Below, piece by piece: positions 17,591-25,138 of a DNA stretch of 64,000 nt. A model generated the notes under the pieces. That model had not been told where the DNA came from and searched no databases. It was given only the letters and a program-made list of their open reading frames with translations. Every line of letters begins with the position of its first letter. The stretch's first letter is position 1. Origin of the DNA: Saprospiraceae bacterium (GTDB lineage: Bacteria; Bacteroidota; Bacteroidia; Chitinophagales; Saprospiraceae); contig JALHRR010000009.1 of assembly GCA_022841345.1 (NCBI GenBank), positions 75,663-139,662 on the forward strand, read 5' to 3'. The position numbers and the translations under genes were made by a program.

Positions 17591-17992
17591 CTATTTTGCC
17601 CGCTTAATGAAATAAAACAAGACTCCTACTACCACCACATGCATGATGTTCAGTGCCATGGCATATGTCAGCGGAACATTTTCAATCATCATAAATGGAT
17701 TCGTGAATGAAAAAAGCAGAATTACAATGGCCACAATTGTAAATATCCGGTAACCTCTCTGGGTGTATTTATCAAGTAAATAATAGACAAAGGAACCAAC
17801 GACCGATGTAACAAAACTCGTTATAACAATCGGAGCAACAGTCATATGCTGACCCGGCTGTAATATCACATCATCAGTAATGATATCCATATTGTGAAAA
17901 AGATGGAATAGTGCAGCATTGATCAGTACGGAAATAATGCCGGCAAGCGCTCCGGCTGTAAGAGATCCTTTAAGGGTAACTTTGGTTGACAT
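17591..17992 (-). CDS. Small four-helix membrane protein (DUF6069-like)
   Basis: The 133-residue product has four hydrophobic stretches (about residues 11-30, 52-72, 80-100, 108-128), and both ends appear cytoplasmic (basic tail YFIKRAK). The pattern resembles the DUF6069 group of small inner-membrane proteins, but I assign this from general appearance only. No catalytic residues are evident. The 3' end abuts the heptad array, so the array would supply its 3' untranslated region. The ATG at 17992 is preceded by a gap shared with the divergent GNAT gene. Confidence 0.55.
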   Translation of the reverse strand: MSTKVTLKGSLTAGALAGIISVLINAALFHLFHNMDIITDDVILQPGQHMTVAPIVITSFVTSVVGSFVYYLLDKYTQRGYRIFTIVAIVILLFSFTNPFMMIENVPLTYAMALNIMHVVVVGVLFYFIKRAK

Positions 17993-18169
17993 ATGTTAAG
18001 GTATTTATTTGGCAGTTTTGTTTCTTAAAGATATTCATTTTATCCATATATTTAAATTCTCTGATTGTTAAAACTCCTATATATGCAAATTCCAAAATGC
18101 AGAAGCAATTAAATTTATTTACAAAGCCAATGCAGAGATCAAATTTTTGTGAAATCAAAATCAAATTAC

Positions 18170-18185
18170 ATGCAGTAAACTGCAT
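18170..18185. promoter_or_regulatory. 16-bp palindrome in divergent gap
   Basis: ATGCAGT-AA-ACTGCAT is a perfect inverted repeat with a 2-nt centre, between divergent genes at 17992 and 18331. Its size and place fit a dimeric regulator operator; the regulator is unknown. Confidence 0.4.
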
Positions 18186-18202
18186 TTATTCAGATGTTAA
18201 TA

Positions 18203-18328
18203 GGCTGTTTAATCGCTTCTCAATCTAAAATCTTTCCCGGCTGTTAACGATTTTACACGCTTAACCGCTTTAAAGTGGCTGTTATCCGGCTGTTACAATC
18301 GTAATTCGTAATTCGTAATTCGTAATTT
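18203..18328. repeat. GGCTGTT mosaic ending in GTAATTC heptads
   Basis: GGCTGTT occurs at 18203, 18239, 18277 and 18288. Read on the minus strand these are AACAGCC followed by words such as GCGGTTAAGCG and GCGATTAA, related to the octad blocks at 182 and 19581. The fourth is followed by heptads GTAATTC x3 and GTAATTT (18301-18328), which end 2 bp before the GNAT start codon. Confidence 0.85.
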
Positions 18329-18330
18329 TC

Positions 18331-18840
18331 ATGAATATCAAACTCAGACCTGCAACTATCAATGATCTCCCTTTCCTGGAACACTGGGATAAACAACAAC
18401 ATAATATAGACTCTGACCCAAACGATGACTGGGACTGGGAAACAGAGCTCATCAGAACTCCTCCCTGGCGCGAACAGTTGATGGCAGAGCTGGACGGACG
18501 CCCACTTGGATTTGTTCAGATTATAGATGCTGCAGAAGAAGAATCCCATTATTGGGGAGATGTAGATTCAGGTCTAAAAGCAATTGATATCTGGATTGGT
18601 GAAGCCGAAGATTTGGGGAAAGGCTACGGAACCATCATGATGAAATTAGCAATATCCCGATGTTTTGAGAGTGCCGGAGTGAAAGGAATTCTAATAGATC
18701 CTCTGGAATCCAATCTGAAAGCCCGAAGATTTTACGAGAAGCTGGGATTCAAATTTGTGGAGAATAAAAGATTTGGAGAAGATGATACTGCTGTTTATTT
18801 CCTTAGTAGAAAAGATTGGGAAGCACATTTGAAATTGTAA
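18331..18840 (+). CDS. GNAT-family N-acetyltransferase
   Basis: This 169-residue acyl-CoA-dependent acetyltransferase has motif A DLGKGYGTIMM (acetyl-CoA pyrophosphate loop, about residues 93-103). The C-terminal NLKARRFYEKLGFKFVE resembles aminoglycoside 6'-acetyltransferase-type and RimI-like enzymes. The N-terminus (LRPATINDLPFLEHWDKQ) is also typical. The substrate cannot be told; many such Bacteroidota proteins are annotated as AAC(6')-like without proven resistance activity. The upstream region up to -3 is a heptad repeat, so there is no room for a conventional ribosome binding site outside the repeat. Confidence 0.85.
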   Translation: MNIKLRPATINDLPFLEHWDKQQHNIDSDPNDDWDWETELIRTPPWREQLMAELDGRPLGFVQIIDAAEEESHYWGDVDSGLKAIDIWIGEAEDLGKGYGTIMMKLAISRCFESAGVKGILIDPLESNLKARRFYEKLGFKFVENKRFGEDDTAVYFLSRKDWEAHLKL

Positions 18841-18882
18841 AAGAATTGTTGATATTTGGCCTTCTTTTGAAATTCATATTCC

Positions 18883-19302
18883 ATGGCAAAATCTCAAAAA
18901 CTAAGCCCCGAACAAGAAGTACAGGATTTCTTTAGTAAACTTAATCACCCGTTGAAAGAAGCCCTGCAATTAATCAGAAAACTGATCCTTGAATCAGATG
19001 CTGACGTGGCAGAACATATCAAGTGGAACTCCCCTTCTTTTTACTATTCCGGAGAAATGAAAGATTTTGATCCAAAAGAATATAAACGTGACATTGTCGT
19101 GAGCAATCTTCATAAAAATGATTCTATTTTGCTCATATTTCCAACAGGCAATGTCATTGAAGATTCCTCCGGTTTACTGGGAGGTAAGTTCAAGGATACC
19201 CGCAAGTCTATCACATTTACTTCTCTGGATGAGGTACAGAACAGAGCTGAGGATTTGCAAAATATAATCAGGAACTGGTTAGGTAAGATTGAGAAAGATT
19301 GA
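18883..19302 (+). CDS. DUF1801 domain protein
   Basis: The 139-residue protein fits the DUF1801 (YdhG-like) fold: an N-terminal helical part (QEVQDFFSKLNHPLKEALQ), AEHIKWNSPSFYY at the conserved core, LLIFPTGN, and a C-terminal helix ending in W. Molecular role unknown; relatives are sometimes called iron chaperones. It follows the GNAT gene by 42 bp on the same strand and may be co-transcribed with it. It is the first of three distinct DUF1801 genes in the window (others at 19678 and 36502). Confidence 0.8.
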   Translation: MAKSQKLSPEQEVQDFFSKLNHPLKEALQLIRKLILESDADVAEHIKWNSPSFYYSGEMKDFDPKEYKRDIVVSNLHKNDSILLIFPTGNVIEDSSGLLGGKFKDTRKSITFTSLDEVQNRAEDLQNIIRNWLGKIEKD

Positions 19303-19677
19303 GGGAGATTGTGGTTGGGAGTGTGAGTATTTTGTGATGAGTTTGGGAAGATTGATGAGTGTGAGTGGATTGTAATGGGTGAAGGGTATGGGGTGAGATT
19401 GAAGGGATTGGTGTGTGAGTTATGGGCCGGTTGTTGGAGTTTGGGAAGATTGAGAGGATTGATAAGATTGAATGAGATTGAAAAGTGGAGGTGTTGAATC
19501 ATAAACAGCCGGATGGGACACAACCGCAGGAGCGAATCGCAATTCGCCCTGGCTCTGCACAAACAATCTGTTGAAGGAACCGGTTAAGCGATTAAGGGTT
19601 TAATCGGAGTGCGAGTTCAGTGTTTTGGGTTGGTGCGGGAAGATTGAAGGAGATTGAACTTTATTGATTGATTGTTT
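19303..19677. repeat. G/T/A-rich degenerate repeats and octad block
   Basis: This gap is built of imperfect words such as GATTGA, GGGAGATTG and GAGTGTGAG. AACAGCC lies at 19504-19510. The octad block CGGTTAAG, CGATTAAG, GGTTTAAT, CG at 19581-19606 matches the block at 182-207. The minus-strand reading frame through it (19110-19562) is low-complexity and not a real gene. Confidence 0.7.
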
Positions 19678-20331
19678 ATGAAAGATGATAAATCAGGTCC
19701 GGTGAACATTAATGAATATATAGCAGGCTTTCCGGCCGAAGTGCAAGGCAAACTTCAACAAATAAGAGCAGTCATTGCAACTGCAGCACCGGCGGCAACG
19801 GAAACCATCAATTATGGAATACCGACATTCACATTGGAAGGAAATCTGGTACATTTTGCAGGATTTAAAAGTCATATTGGTTTTTACCCAACCCCGAGTG
19901 GTATAATAGCATTTGCTGAAGAATTGAACGCGTATGAATCTGCCAAAGGATCGGTGCAATTTCCTTTGGATCGGGATTTACCATTGGAATTAATTGGCAA
20001 AATTGTGGAATTCCGGGTTACTGAAAATCTTGAAAAGGCAAAGCTCAAAAAACAAAAAAGGAAGTGCATTAATGGGCACACATTTTATAAAACAAGTGAT
20101 TGTCCTACTTGCCCTTTTTGTGAAGAAGCCAATAAACCTAATGATGGTTTTTTGAAAGCATTTTCAGCACCGGCCAGAAGAGCATTAGAAAATGCAGGTA
20201 TATTCACTGCTCAGCAGCTTTCTGAGCATACGCAAAAATCAATTCTATCCTTACATGGGTTGGGGCCGGCATCACTGCCTTCCTTGAAGAAAGCCCTGGA
20301 TGAGGAAGGATTAAGTTTTAAAAAAATCTGA
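19678..20331 (+). CDS. DUF1801 protein fused to zinc-ribbon-like and HhH/alpha-CTD-like domains
   Basis: I start at the ATG at 19678 rather than the in-frame TTG six bases earlier. The 217 residues divide into three parts. A DUF1801 domain (about 1-115) contains TETINYGIPTFTLEGNLVHFAGF and IGFYPTPSG. A Cys/His cluster (about 125-150, C-x3-H-x7-C-x2-C-x2-C) looks like a zinc ribbon. A C-terminal helix-hairpin-helix-type segment (about 165-215: ARRALENAGIFTAQQLS, LSLHGLGPASLPSLKKAL) resembles the RNA polymerase alpha C-terminal domain. The fusion suggests nucleic-acid contact, but no function is established. DUF1579 follows after 1 bp. Confidence 0.8.
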   Translation: MKDDKSGPVNINEYIAGFPAEVQGKLQQIRAVIATAAPAATETINYGIPTFTLEGNLVHFAGFKSHIGFYPTPSGIIAFAEELNAYESAKGSVQFPLDRDLPLELIGKIVEFRVTENLEKAKLKKQKRKCINGHTFYKTSDCPTCPFCEEANKPNDGFLKAFSAPARRALENAGIFTAQQLSEHTQKSILSLHGLGPASLPSLKKALDEEGLSFKKI

Positions 20332-20332
20332 C

Positions 20333-20896
20333 ATGCATCCTCAAAAATTCATTCTTACAATTGCCCTACTTCTATCCACACTCTACGGACATGCACAAGA
20401 AACAGATCCCTGGACTAAATATATGATGCCGGGCGATATTCATAAAAAACTGGAGCAATATATTGGAAATTTTGAAATGGAAATCACCATGAATATGGCA
20501 GAAGGAGTAGATCCTGTCATTATCAAAGTTTACTCCGTTCACAAAATGATACTGGGAGGTCGATTTCTGGAAATGACCCAATCCGGAGACATGATGGGAA
20601 TGCCCTATCATTCCATTACAACCATGGGCTTCAATAATAGCGACAACAACTACAGTCTGACAACAATTACGAATATGGGTACCGGTACCCTGTATGTTAG
20701 CGGCTTACAGGAAAAAGGCACACAATCAGTTCAATTACAAGGTAAACTTAGCAATCCAATAAATGGCCAATCAATTGCAATCAGACAGGCAGTACATTTT
20801 ATCGATGCAGATAATATGCTGATTGAAAATTTCGATAAGGAATCAGGATCTGAAGAAAAGAAAACTGTTGCGTATCGATATACCCGGATTAAATGA
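20333..20896 (+). CDS. DUF1579 domain secreted protein
   Basis: The 187-residue protein has a signal peptide (MHPQKFILTIALLLSTLYGHAQ). It then has the DUF1579 signature pattern: DIHKKLEQYIGNFEMEITM, GGRFLEMTQSG, YHSITTMGFNN. The ATG lies 1 bp after the upstream stop, so it is translationally linked to the DUF1801 fusion gene. It is probably a periplasmic beta-barrel-like protein. No enzymatic residues are visible and its function is unknown. Confidence 0.75.
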   Translation: MHPQKFILTIALLLSTLYGHAQETDPWTKYMMPGDIHKKLEQYIGNFEMEITMNMAEGVDPVIIKVYSVHKMILGGRFLEMTQSGDMMGMPYHSITTMGFNNSDNNYSLTTITNMGTGTLYVSGLQEKGTQSVQLQGKLSNPINGQSIAIRQAVHFIDADNMLIENFDKESGSEEKKTVAYRYTRIK

Positions 20897-20961
20897 ATAA
20901 ATTGACGCATTCTCCACCCTGCTTTGTCGTTTTAATACAAGGTACTTTGGACTTTATCTGC

Positions 20962-20969
20962 TAAATTTG
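20962..20969 (+). promoter_or_regulatory. Candidate -7 element TAAATTTG
   Basis: TAAATTTG matches the Bacteroidota TAnnTTTG -7 consensus and ends 19 bp before the GTG of the small gene at 20989. A matching -33 TTG at the usual spacing is not clear. Confidence 0.45.
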
Positions 20970-20988
20970 TGAACAAAATTTACTTAAA

Positions 20989-21204
20989 GTGCACATCGAA
21001 GTTTATTCTACAAATATCTCAAGAAAGCAAGATGCTGCCCGGATTTTAAAATCTTTCAGATCGCAATTTCCTGATTCCTCTCTTTTCTTTGATCTTGAAG
21101 ATTGCGACAAAATCATGAAAGTAGTAGCCTCTATTGATATTATCACACTGATCCCTGATTGGTTAAAGAATTTAGGTTTTGAATGCGCTGTTTTACCGGA
21201 TTAG
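20989..21204 (+). CDS. Small conserved hypothetical protein
   Basis: This 71-residue protein is read from a GTG start (IEVYSTNISRKQDAARIL...). The pattern of an N-terminal strand 'x-VYSTNI', a helix with KSFRSQFPDSS, a DLEDCDKIMKV strand and C-terminal GFECAVLPD resembles small ferredoxin-fold-like (HMA-like, without the CxxC) proteins often seen in Bacteroidota. I know of no function. No ATG is available in the right place. A good -7 box 20 bp upstream supports expression. Confidence 0.6.
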   Translation: MHIEVYSTNISRKQDAARILKSFRSQFPDSSLFFDLEDCDKIMKVVASIDIITLIPDWLKNLGFECAVLPD

Positions 21205-21275
21205 AATTTTTTAAGGGTAATTACTTTGTAAGATAATGTATGATGTGAACTTCTCAGCCAATGAGCTCTTCACGA

Positions 21276-21402
21276 GGTGATGTCTTTCTAAACCTTCGGC
21301 TTGAAAGGTGATGTTTTTTCAGGGAACAAGCCCTGAAAAAGTGATGTCTTACAACTTTTCACAGCTTCGCTTCAAAAGTTGTAAGGTGATGGCTGACGCA
21401 AA
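21276..21402 (+). other. Hairpin array, locus 2 (GGTGATGTC units)
   Basis: Units GGTGATGTC (21276-21284), GGTGATGTT (21307-21315) and AGTGATGTC (21340-21348) are followed by the terminal variant GGTGATGGC (21385-21393). Hairpins fill the intervals: CTTTC/GAAAG (21284-21307), a perfect 10-bp stem TTTTTCAGGG/CCCTGAAAAA (21315-21340), and a perfect 12-bp stem CTTACAACTTTT/AAAAGTTGTAAG (21348-21385). The terminal unit continues GCTGACGCAAA, matching GCTGTCGCAAA at locus 1. A degenerate earlier unit may lie at 21243-21273 (ATGATGT, stem GTGAA/TTCAC). Function unknown. Confidence 0.75.
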
Positions 21403-21777
21403 ATCAAGGTGGCAGCATCTTCGTCCAATATTCTGTGTTTGAAGCAACTAACAATGAGCCTTAATAGTAACACGATGACATTTTTCATACTTCACAAAGA
21501 AATTGTGACTTTTTGCCGTCGCAAGAAAGTTAGGTCTCTGAAATAAATAGATCCAATTTATTTCAGAGCTGAGGTCAAGACATCTTTATCGGCTGCTACA
21601 CGCCAGGCAGCTTGCGCTCAATACAAGCAGGAAGATGACAAGCAATACATCCCGCAACTTTTTCCCTGTAATTCTTTTGTAGGTTTATTCCCCGCTGTTT
21701 CCATTTGGCTAAATTCTTTTAGTTATTGAAGGGAAAGGACTGGAATAAAAATCACATTCACCCACAAAACTCGCATG
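21403..21777. other. Gene-free gap with 13-bp inverted repeat
   Basis: A perfect inverted repeat CTCTGAAATAAAT (21536-21548) / ATTTATTTCAGAG (21556-21568) with a 7-nt loop lies here. Its arms resemble those of the large hairpin of locus 1 (CTCCGAATAAATTG). The words GATGACA (21475 region), GTCGCAA and GACATC also recur nearby, so this may be decayed array material. I see no gene. Confidence 0.6.
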
Positions 21778-21950
21778 GGCTGTTTAGCTAGAGCCAGAGG
21801 CCAGTCCCAAATCATTGGGTCACAGCGGCTGTTCTCCATCAGCCAAAAGCCAAAAACCAGCAAAGGCTTTCACTTTCAACTTTCAACTTTAAACTTTCAA
21901 CTGGCTGTTCCACTCATCACTCATCACTCATAACACTCATAACACTCACG
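21778..21950. repeat. GGCTGTT-bordered heptad mosaic
   Basis: GGCTGTT occurs at 21778, 21827 and 21903. Between and after these are heptads: AGCCAAA x2 then AACCAGC (21841-21861), ACTTTCA x2, ACTTTAA and ACTTTCA (21872-21899), and CACTCAT x3 (21911-21931), followed by two 9-mers AACACTCAT/AACACTCAC. Each block keeps a 7-bp register although the unit differs. Confidence 0.88.
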
Positions 21951-22078
21951 TCCCCCAAATAAACAAACATTATTTTTAAAACTCTGCACCCTTTTACTCT
22001 TTTGGATCGTTAAAGAACCTGTCCTGCATCATTAAGGATATTTTCCTTATTTTCGGGCCACCAAAAGAAAATACATTC

Positions 22079-23479
22079 ATGGAAGCTTTAAAACCCTACC
22101 TGGAAACCCACAAAGAGAGGTTTTTGGAAGAATTGCTGGAGTTCTTGCGTATACCTTCTGTTAGTGCAGACTCCAGGCACAACGGTGATGTTCGCAAAGC
22201 CGCAGAATTTGTGGCTGAAAAATTGAAAACTGCAGGTGCAGACAAAGTTGAAGTCTGTGAAACAGCAGGTCATCCCATCGTTTATGGTGAAAAAATATTG
22301 GATCCTACCAAGCCGACTGTGCTGGTATATGGGCACTATGATGTTCAGCCACCGGACCCTTTGGATCTTTGGCACTCCCCTCCTTTCGAACCGGTTATCA
22401 AAGTAACGGAAGAACATCCCGAAGGAGCTATCTATGCACGCGGCGCCTGCGATGATAAGGGACAAATGTATATGCACATTAAGGCATTCGAAATGATGAT
22501 GCAACACAATCGTCTGGATTGCAACGTGAAGTTTATGCTGGAAGGTGAAGAGGAAGTTGGATCCAACAATCTGGGCACATTTGTTACCCAAAATAAGCAA
22601 AGACTAGCTGCAGATGTGGTTCTGATCTCTGATACTTCCATGATCGGAAATGACACGCCTTCCCTGGAAACAGGTTTAAGAGGTCTGGCATATATGGAAG
22701 TTGAAGTTCAGGGACCAAACAGAGACTTGCATAGCGGTGTGTATGGAGGTGCAGTAGCAAATCCTGCAACTATACTTGCTCAAATGATTGCCTCACTTCA
22801 TGATGAAAATAATCATATTACTATTCCCGGATTCTATGACGATGTCCTGATTGTGACTGAGGCAGAGCGTGCTGAAATGGCAAAAGCTCCTTTTGATCTG
22901 AATCATTACAAAAAGGATCTTGGTGTCAATGAGGTATGGGGTGAAAAAGGATATTCTTCACTGGAAAGAACTTCTATAAGACCTACATTGGAAGTGAATG
23001 GAATCTGGAGCGGATATATTGGAGAAGGCGCTAAAACAGTATTACCTGCAAAAGCAAACGCCAAAATCTCAATGAGGCTGGTACCAAATCAAAACTCAAT
23101 TAAAATTGCGGATCTGTTTAAAGCACATTTTGAATCCATTGCTCCACCTTATGTAACCGTAAAGGTAAGCAGTCATCATGGCGGAGAACCCGTAGTTACT
23201 CCTACTGATAGTGTACCATTCAAAGCAGCTGTTAAAGCAATAGAAGCAACATATGGAAAATCTCCTATCCCTACCAGAGGCGGAGGCAGTATTCCGATCG
23301 TTGCATTATTTGAAAAAGAATTGGGATTGAAGTCAATATTGATGGGCTTTGGACTTGATTCTGACAATTTGCATTCACCAAATGAAAAGTATGGTTTGTT
23401 CAATTTTTATAAGGGAATAGAGACCATTCCATATTTTTATCAGTATCTGGCTGAACTTTCCAACAGTTCTGCGCATTAG
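22079..23479 (+). CDS. M20-family dipeptidase/metallopeptidase
   Basis: This 466-residue di-zinc peptidase of the M20 carnosinase/CNDP type hydrolyses dipeptides in the cytoplasm. Metal-site motifs are VYGHYDVQP (H86, D88), GACDDKGQ (D125) and LEGEEEVGS (Glu around 157-159). The later NGIWSGYIGEGAKTVLPAKA and GFGLDSDNLHSPNE with the distal His are also typical. There is no signal peptide. FKBP isomerase follows after 26 bp, so the two may share a transcript. It is preceded by the long repeat-rich gap 21205-22078. Confidence 0.9.
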   Translation: MEALKPYLETHKERFLEELLEFLRIPSVSADSRHNGDVRKAAEFVAEKLKTAGADKVEVCETAGHPIVYGEKILDPTKPTVLVYGHYDVQPPDPLDLWHSPPFEPVIKVTEEHPEGAIYARGACDDKGQMYMHIKAFEMMMQHNRLDCNVKFMLEGEEEVGSNNLGTFVTQNKQRLAADVVLISDTSMIGNDTPSLETGLRGLAYMEVEVQGPNRDLHSGVYGGAVANPATILAQMIASLHDENNHITIPGFYDDVLIVTEAERAEMAKAPFDLNHYKKDLGVNEVWGEKGYSSLERTSIRPTLEVNGIWSGYIGEGAKTVLPAKANAKISMRLVPNQNSIKIADLFKAHFESIAPPYVTVKVSSHHGGEPVVTPTDSVPFKAAVKAIEATYGKSPIPTRGGGSIPIVALFEKELGLKSILMGFGLDSDNLHSPNEKYGLFNFYKGIETIPYFYQYLAELSNSSAH

Positions 23480-23505
23480 GCATTTCACATTTTAATCATA
23501 TCATA

Positions 23506-24174
23506 ATGAAAATCACTAATTTAATCATCGCTGCCGGTATATTGATAACACAGTTTCAAATTGCCGGAGCACAAACCAAATCGAAACCAATGGATTCATT
23601 GAGTTATAGTGTCGGCATTCTTGTCGGACAAAATCTAAAAAGGCAGGGACTGGATAAAGTTCAACCTGCTGATGTGAGCGCGGGTCTGGCTGATGCTATC
23701 AGTGGAGCTACTCCAAAAATTAGTATCGAGGAGGCAAATCAAATATTGGAAAAATTTATGAAAGAACAAGCAACTAAAGGTTCTGAAGGTAATATCGAAG
23801 CCGGAGCCGCTTTCCTTGCTGAAAATGCAAAGAGACCAGGTGTAGTAACGCTACCCAGCGGTCTGCAGTACGAGATCATGAAGGCAGGAACCGGTCCGCA
23901 GCCAAAAGCTACTGACAAGGTAACTACACACTATCATGGAACACTGATTGACGGAACTGTTTTTGATAGTTCAGTGGAAAGAGGTCAGCCGGCAACTTTC
24001 CCGGTAAATGGAGTTATTCAGGGCTGGGTGGAAGCACTGCAGCTGATGCCGGTAGGTTCTAAGTGGAAATTATTTATCCCTTACAATCTTGCATATGGCG
24101 AAAGAGGTGCAGGAGCACAGATCAAACCTTTCTCTACTCTTGTATTCGAAGTAGAATTGCTTTCTATCAATTAA
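23506..24174 (+). CDS. FKBP-type peptidyl-prolyl isomerase (FkpA/Mip-like)
   Basis: The 222-residue protein has a signal peptide (MKITNLIIAAGILITQFQIAGAQ), so it acts in the periplasm or outer envelope. An N-terminal FKBP dimerisation domain (about 28-95, DSLSYSVGILVGQNLKRQG) precedes the FKBP catalytic domain (about 105-222: THYHGTLIDGTVFDSS, VIQGWVEALQLMPVGSKW, IPYNLAYGERGA, LVFEVELL). It catalyses proline isomerisation during folding of exported proteins. It is followed by a strong terminator. Confidence 0.92.
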   Translation: MKITNLIIAAGILITQFQIAGAQTKSKPMDSLSYSVGILVGQNLKRQGLDKVQPADVSAGLADAISGATPKISIEEANQILEKFMKEQATKGSEGNIEAGAAFLAENAKRPGVVTLPSGLQYEIMKAGTGPQPKATDKVTTHYHGTLIDGTVFDSSVERGQPATFPVNGVIQGWVEALQLMPVGSKWKLFIPYNLAYGERGAGAQIKPFSTLVFEVELLSIN

Positions 24175-24198
24175 TCTTGAATGAAGTAGAAATACCAG

Positions 24199-24230
24199 CG
24201 CTTCTCCGTGATTTGCGGAGAAGCGTTTTT
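24199..24230 (+). terminator. Rho-independent terminator after FKBP gene
   Basis: Perfect 10-bp arms CGCTTCTCCG (24199-24208) and CGGAGAAGCG (24216-24225) are followed by five T. Confidence 0.9.
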
Positions 24231-24258
24231 AGTTTTACGCAATAATCAAAACCATAGA

Positions 24259-24945
24259 ATGATTCACTTCGACATCATCAGCATCCAGCCCGGACTTTTG
24301 GAAAGCCCTTTTCAGCATTCCATACTCAAAAGAGGCATTGACAAAGGATTGATAAGCATCCATGTTGAGGACCTGCGACCATACGGTTTAGGCAAACACA
24401 AACAAGTGGATGATTATCAGTACGGAGGTGGAGCCGGAATGGTGATGATGTGCGAACCTATGATGAATTGCATAGAAAAACTTCAGACTGGTAAAAAGTA
24501 TGATGAAATCATTTTCCTGACACCGGATGGTGCACGGATGGATCAAAAAATGGCAAACAAACTCTCCCTCTCAGGCAATCTTCTTCTCATCTGCGGACAT
24601 TATAAAGGGCTGGATGAAAGAATCCGGGAAAATGTTGTCACTCTGGAGATCAGCATAGGAGATTATGTTCTTTCAGGTGGTGAACTCGCTGCAGCAGTGC
24701 TGGTAGATAGCATCGGCAGATTAATACCGGGCGTGCTGAATGACGAGACATCAGCCTTAACAGATTCTTTTCAGGATGATTTACTGGCACCTCCTGTCTA
24801 TACCAGACCTTCTAATTTCAGAGGCTGGACTATTCCTGACATTTTACTCTCCGGAGATGATTCAAAAATAGATAATTGGCGCTACGAACAACAATTGCAA
24901 AGAACGAAGGAAAGAAGACCGGATCTTTTAGAGAATGAAGACTGA
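24259..24945 (+). CDS. trmD: tRNA (guanine-N1)-methyltransferase
   Basis: TrmD methylates G37 at N1 in tRNAs reading CNN codons, preventing frameshifting. The start is the ATG at 24259 (MIHFDIISIQPGLLESPF); the open frame to 24208 overlaps the terminator. The SPOUT trefoil-knot AdoMet site is visible: FLTPDGARM, LLICGHYKGLDERI and ISIGDYVLSGGELAA. The length (228 aa) is standard for the catalytic and C-terminal domains. The stop is followed within 5 bp by heptad repeats. Confidence 0.96.
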   Translation: MIHFDIISIQPGLLESPFQHSILKRGIDKGLISIHVEDLRPYGLGKHKQVDDYQYGGGAGMVMMCEPMMNCIEKLQTGKKYDEIIFLTPDGARMDQKMANKLSLSGNLLLICGHYKGLDERIRENVVTLEISIGDYVLSGGELAAAVLVDSIGRLIPGVLNDETSALTDSFQDDLLAPPVYTRPSNFRGWTIPDILLSGDDSKIDNWRYEQQLQRTKERRPDLLENED

Positions 24946-24950
24946 ATAGA

Positions 24951-24985
24951 ATTTAGAATTTAGAATTTAGAATTTAGAATTTAGA
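24951..24985. repeat. Heptad array (ATTTAGA)5
   Basis: Five perfect ATTTAGA heptads begin 5 bp after the trmD stop codon. Confidence 0.95.
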
Positions 24986-25021
24986 ATTAACTTTCTGGAC
25001 ACTCACTCCTGTTCACTCATT

Positions 25022-25138
25022 ATCTTATATCTTATATCTTATATCTCATATCTCATATCTCATATCTAAACCGGCTGTTCGGCTGCTCAACTCATAATTC
25101 ATCACCCATAACCCATAACTCATCACTCATCTCTTATC
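25022..25138. repeat. Two heptad arrays around GGCTGTT
   Basis: ATCTTAT x3, ATCTCAT x3 and ATCTAAA (25022-25070) lead straight into CCGGCTGTT (GGCTGTT at 25073-25079). A second block in 7-bp register follows at 25090-25138: ACTCATA, ATTCATC, ACCCATA x2, ACTCATC x2, TCTTATC. The last heptad overlaps the dihydroorotase stop codon (25134-25136). Confidence 0.9.

Noticed and set aside
17213-17710. Several Phe/Leu/Ser-rich reading frames
   Set aside because: They are translations of the heptad array (TTTTTCC and relatives), which is open in all three frames. They are low-complexity artefacts.
19110-19562. 150-codon minus-strand reading frame
   Set aside because: It covers the end of the DUF1801 gene and degenerate GATTGA-type repeats and has a biased composition (N, P, H, S). 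Not a gene.
1-25138. CRISPR array
   Set aside because: The tandem repeats are 7-8 bp without spacers, and the hairpin arrays have short conserved words with structured variable parts. No repeat of 23-47 bp and no cas genes.
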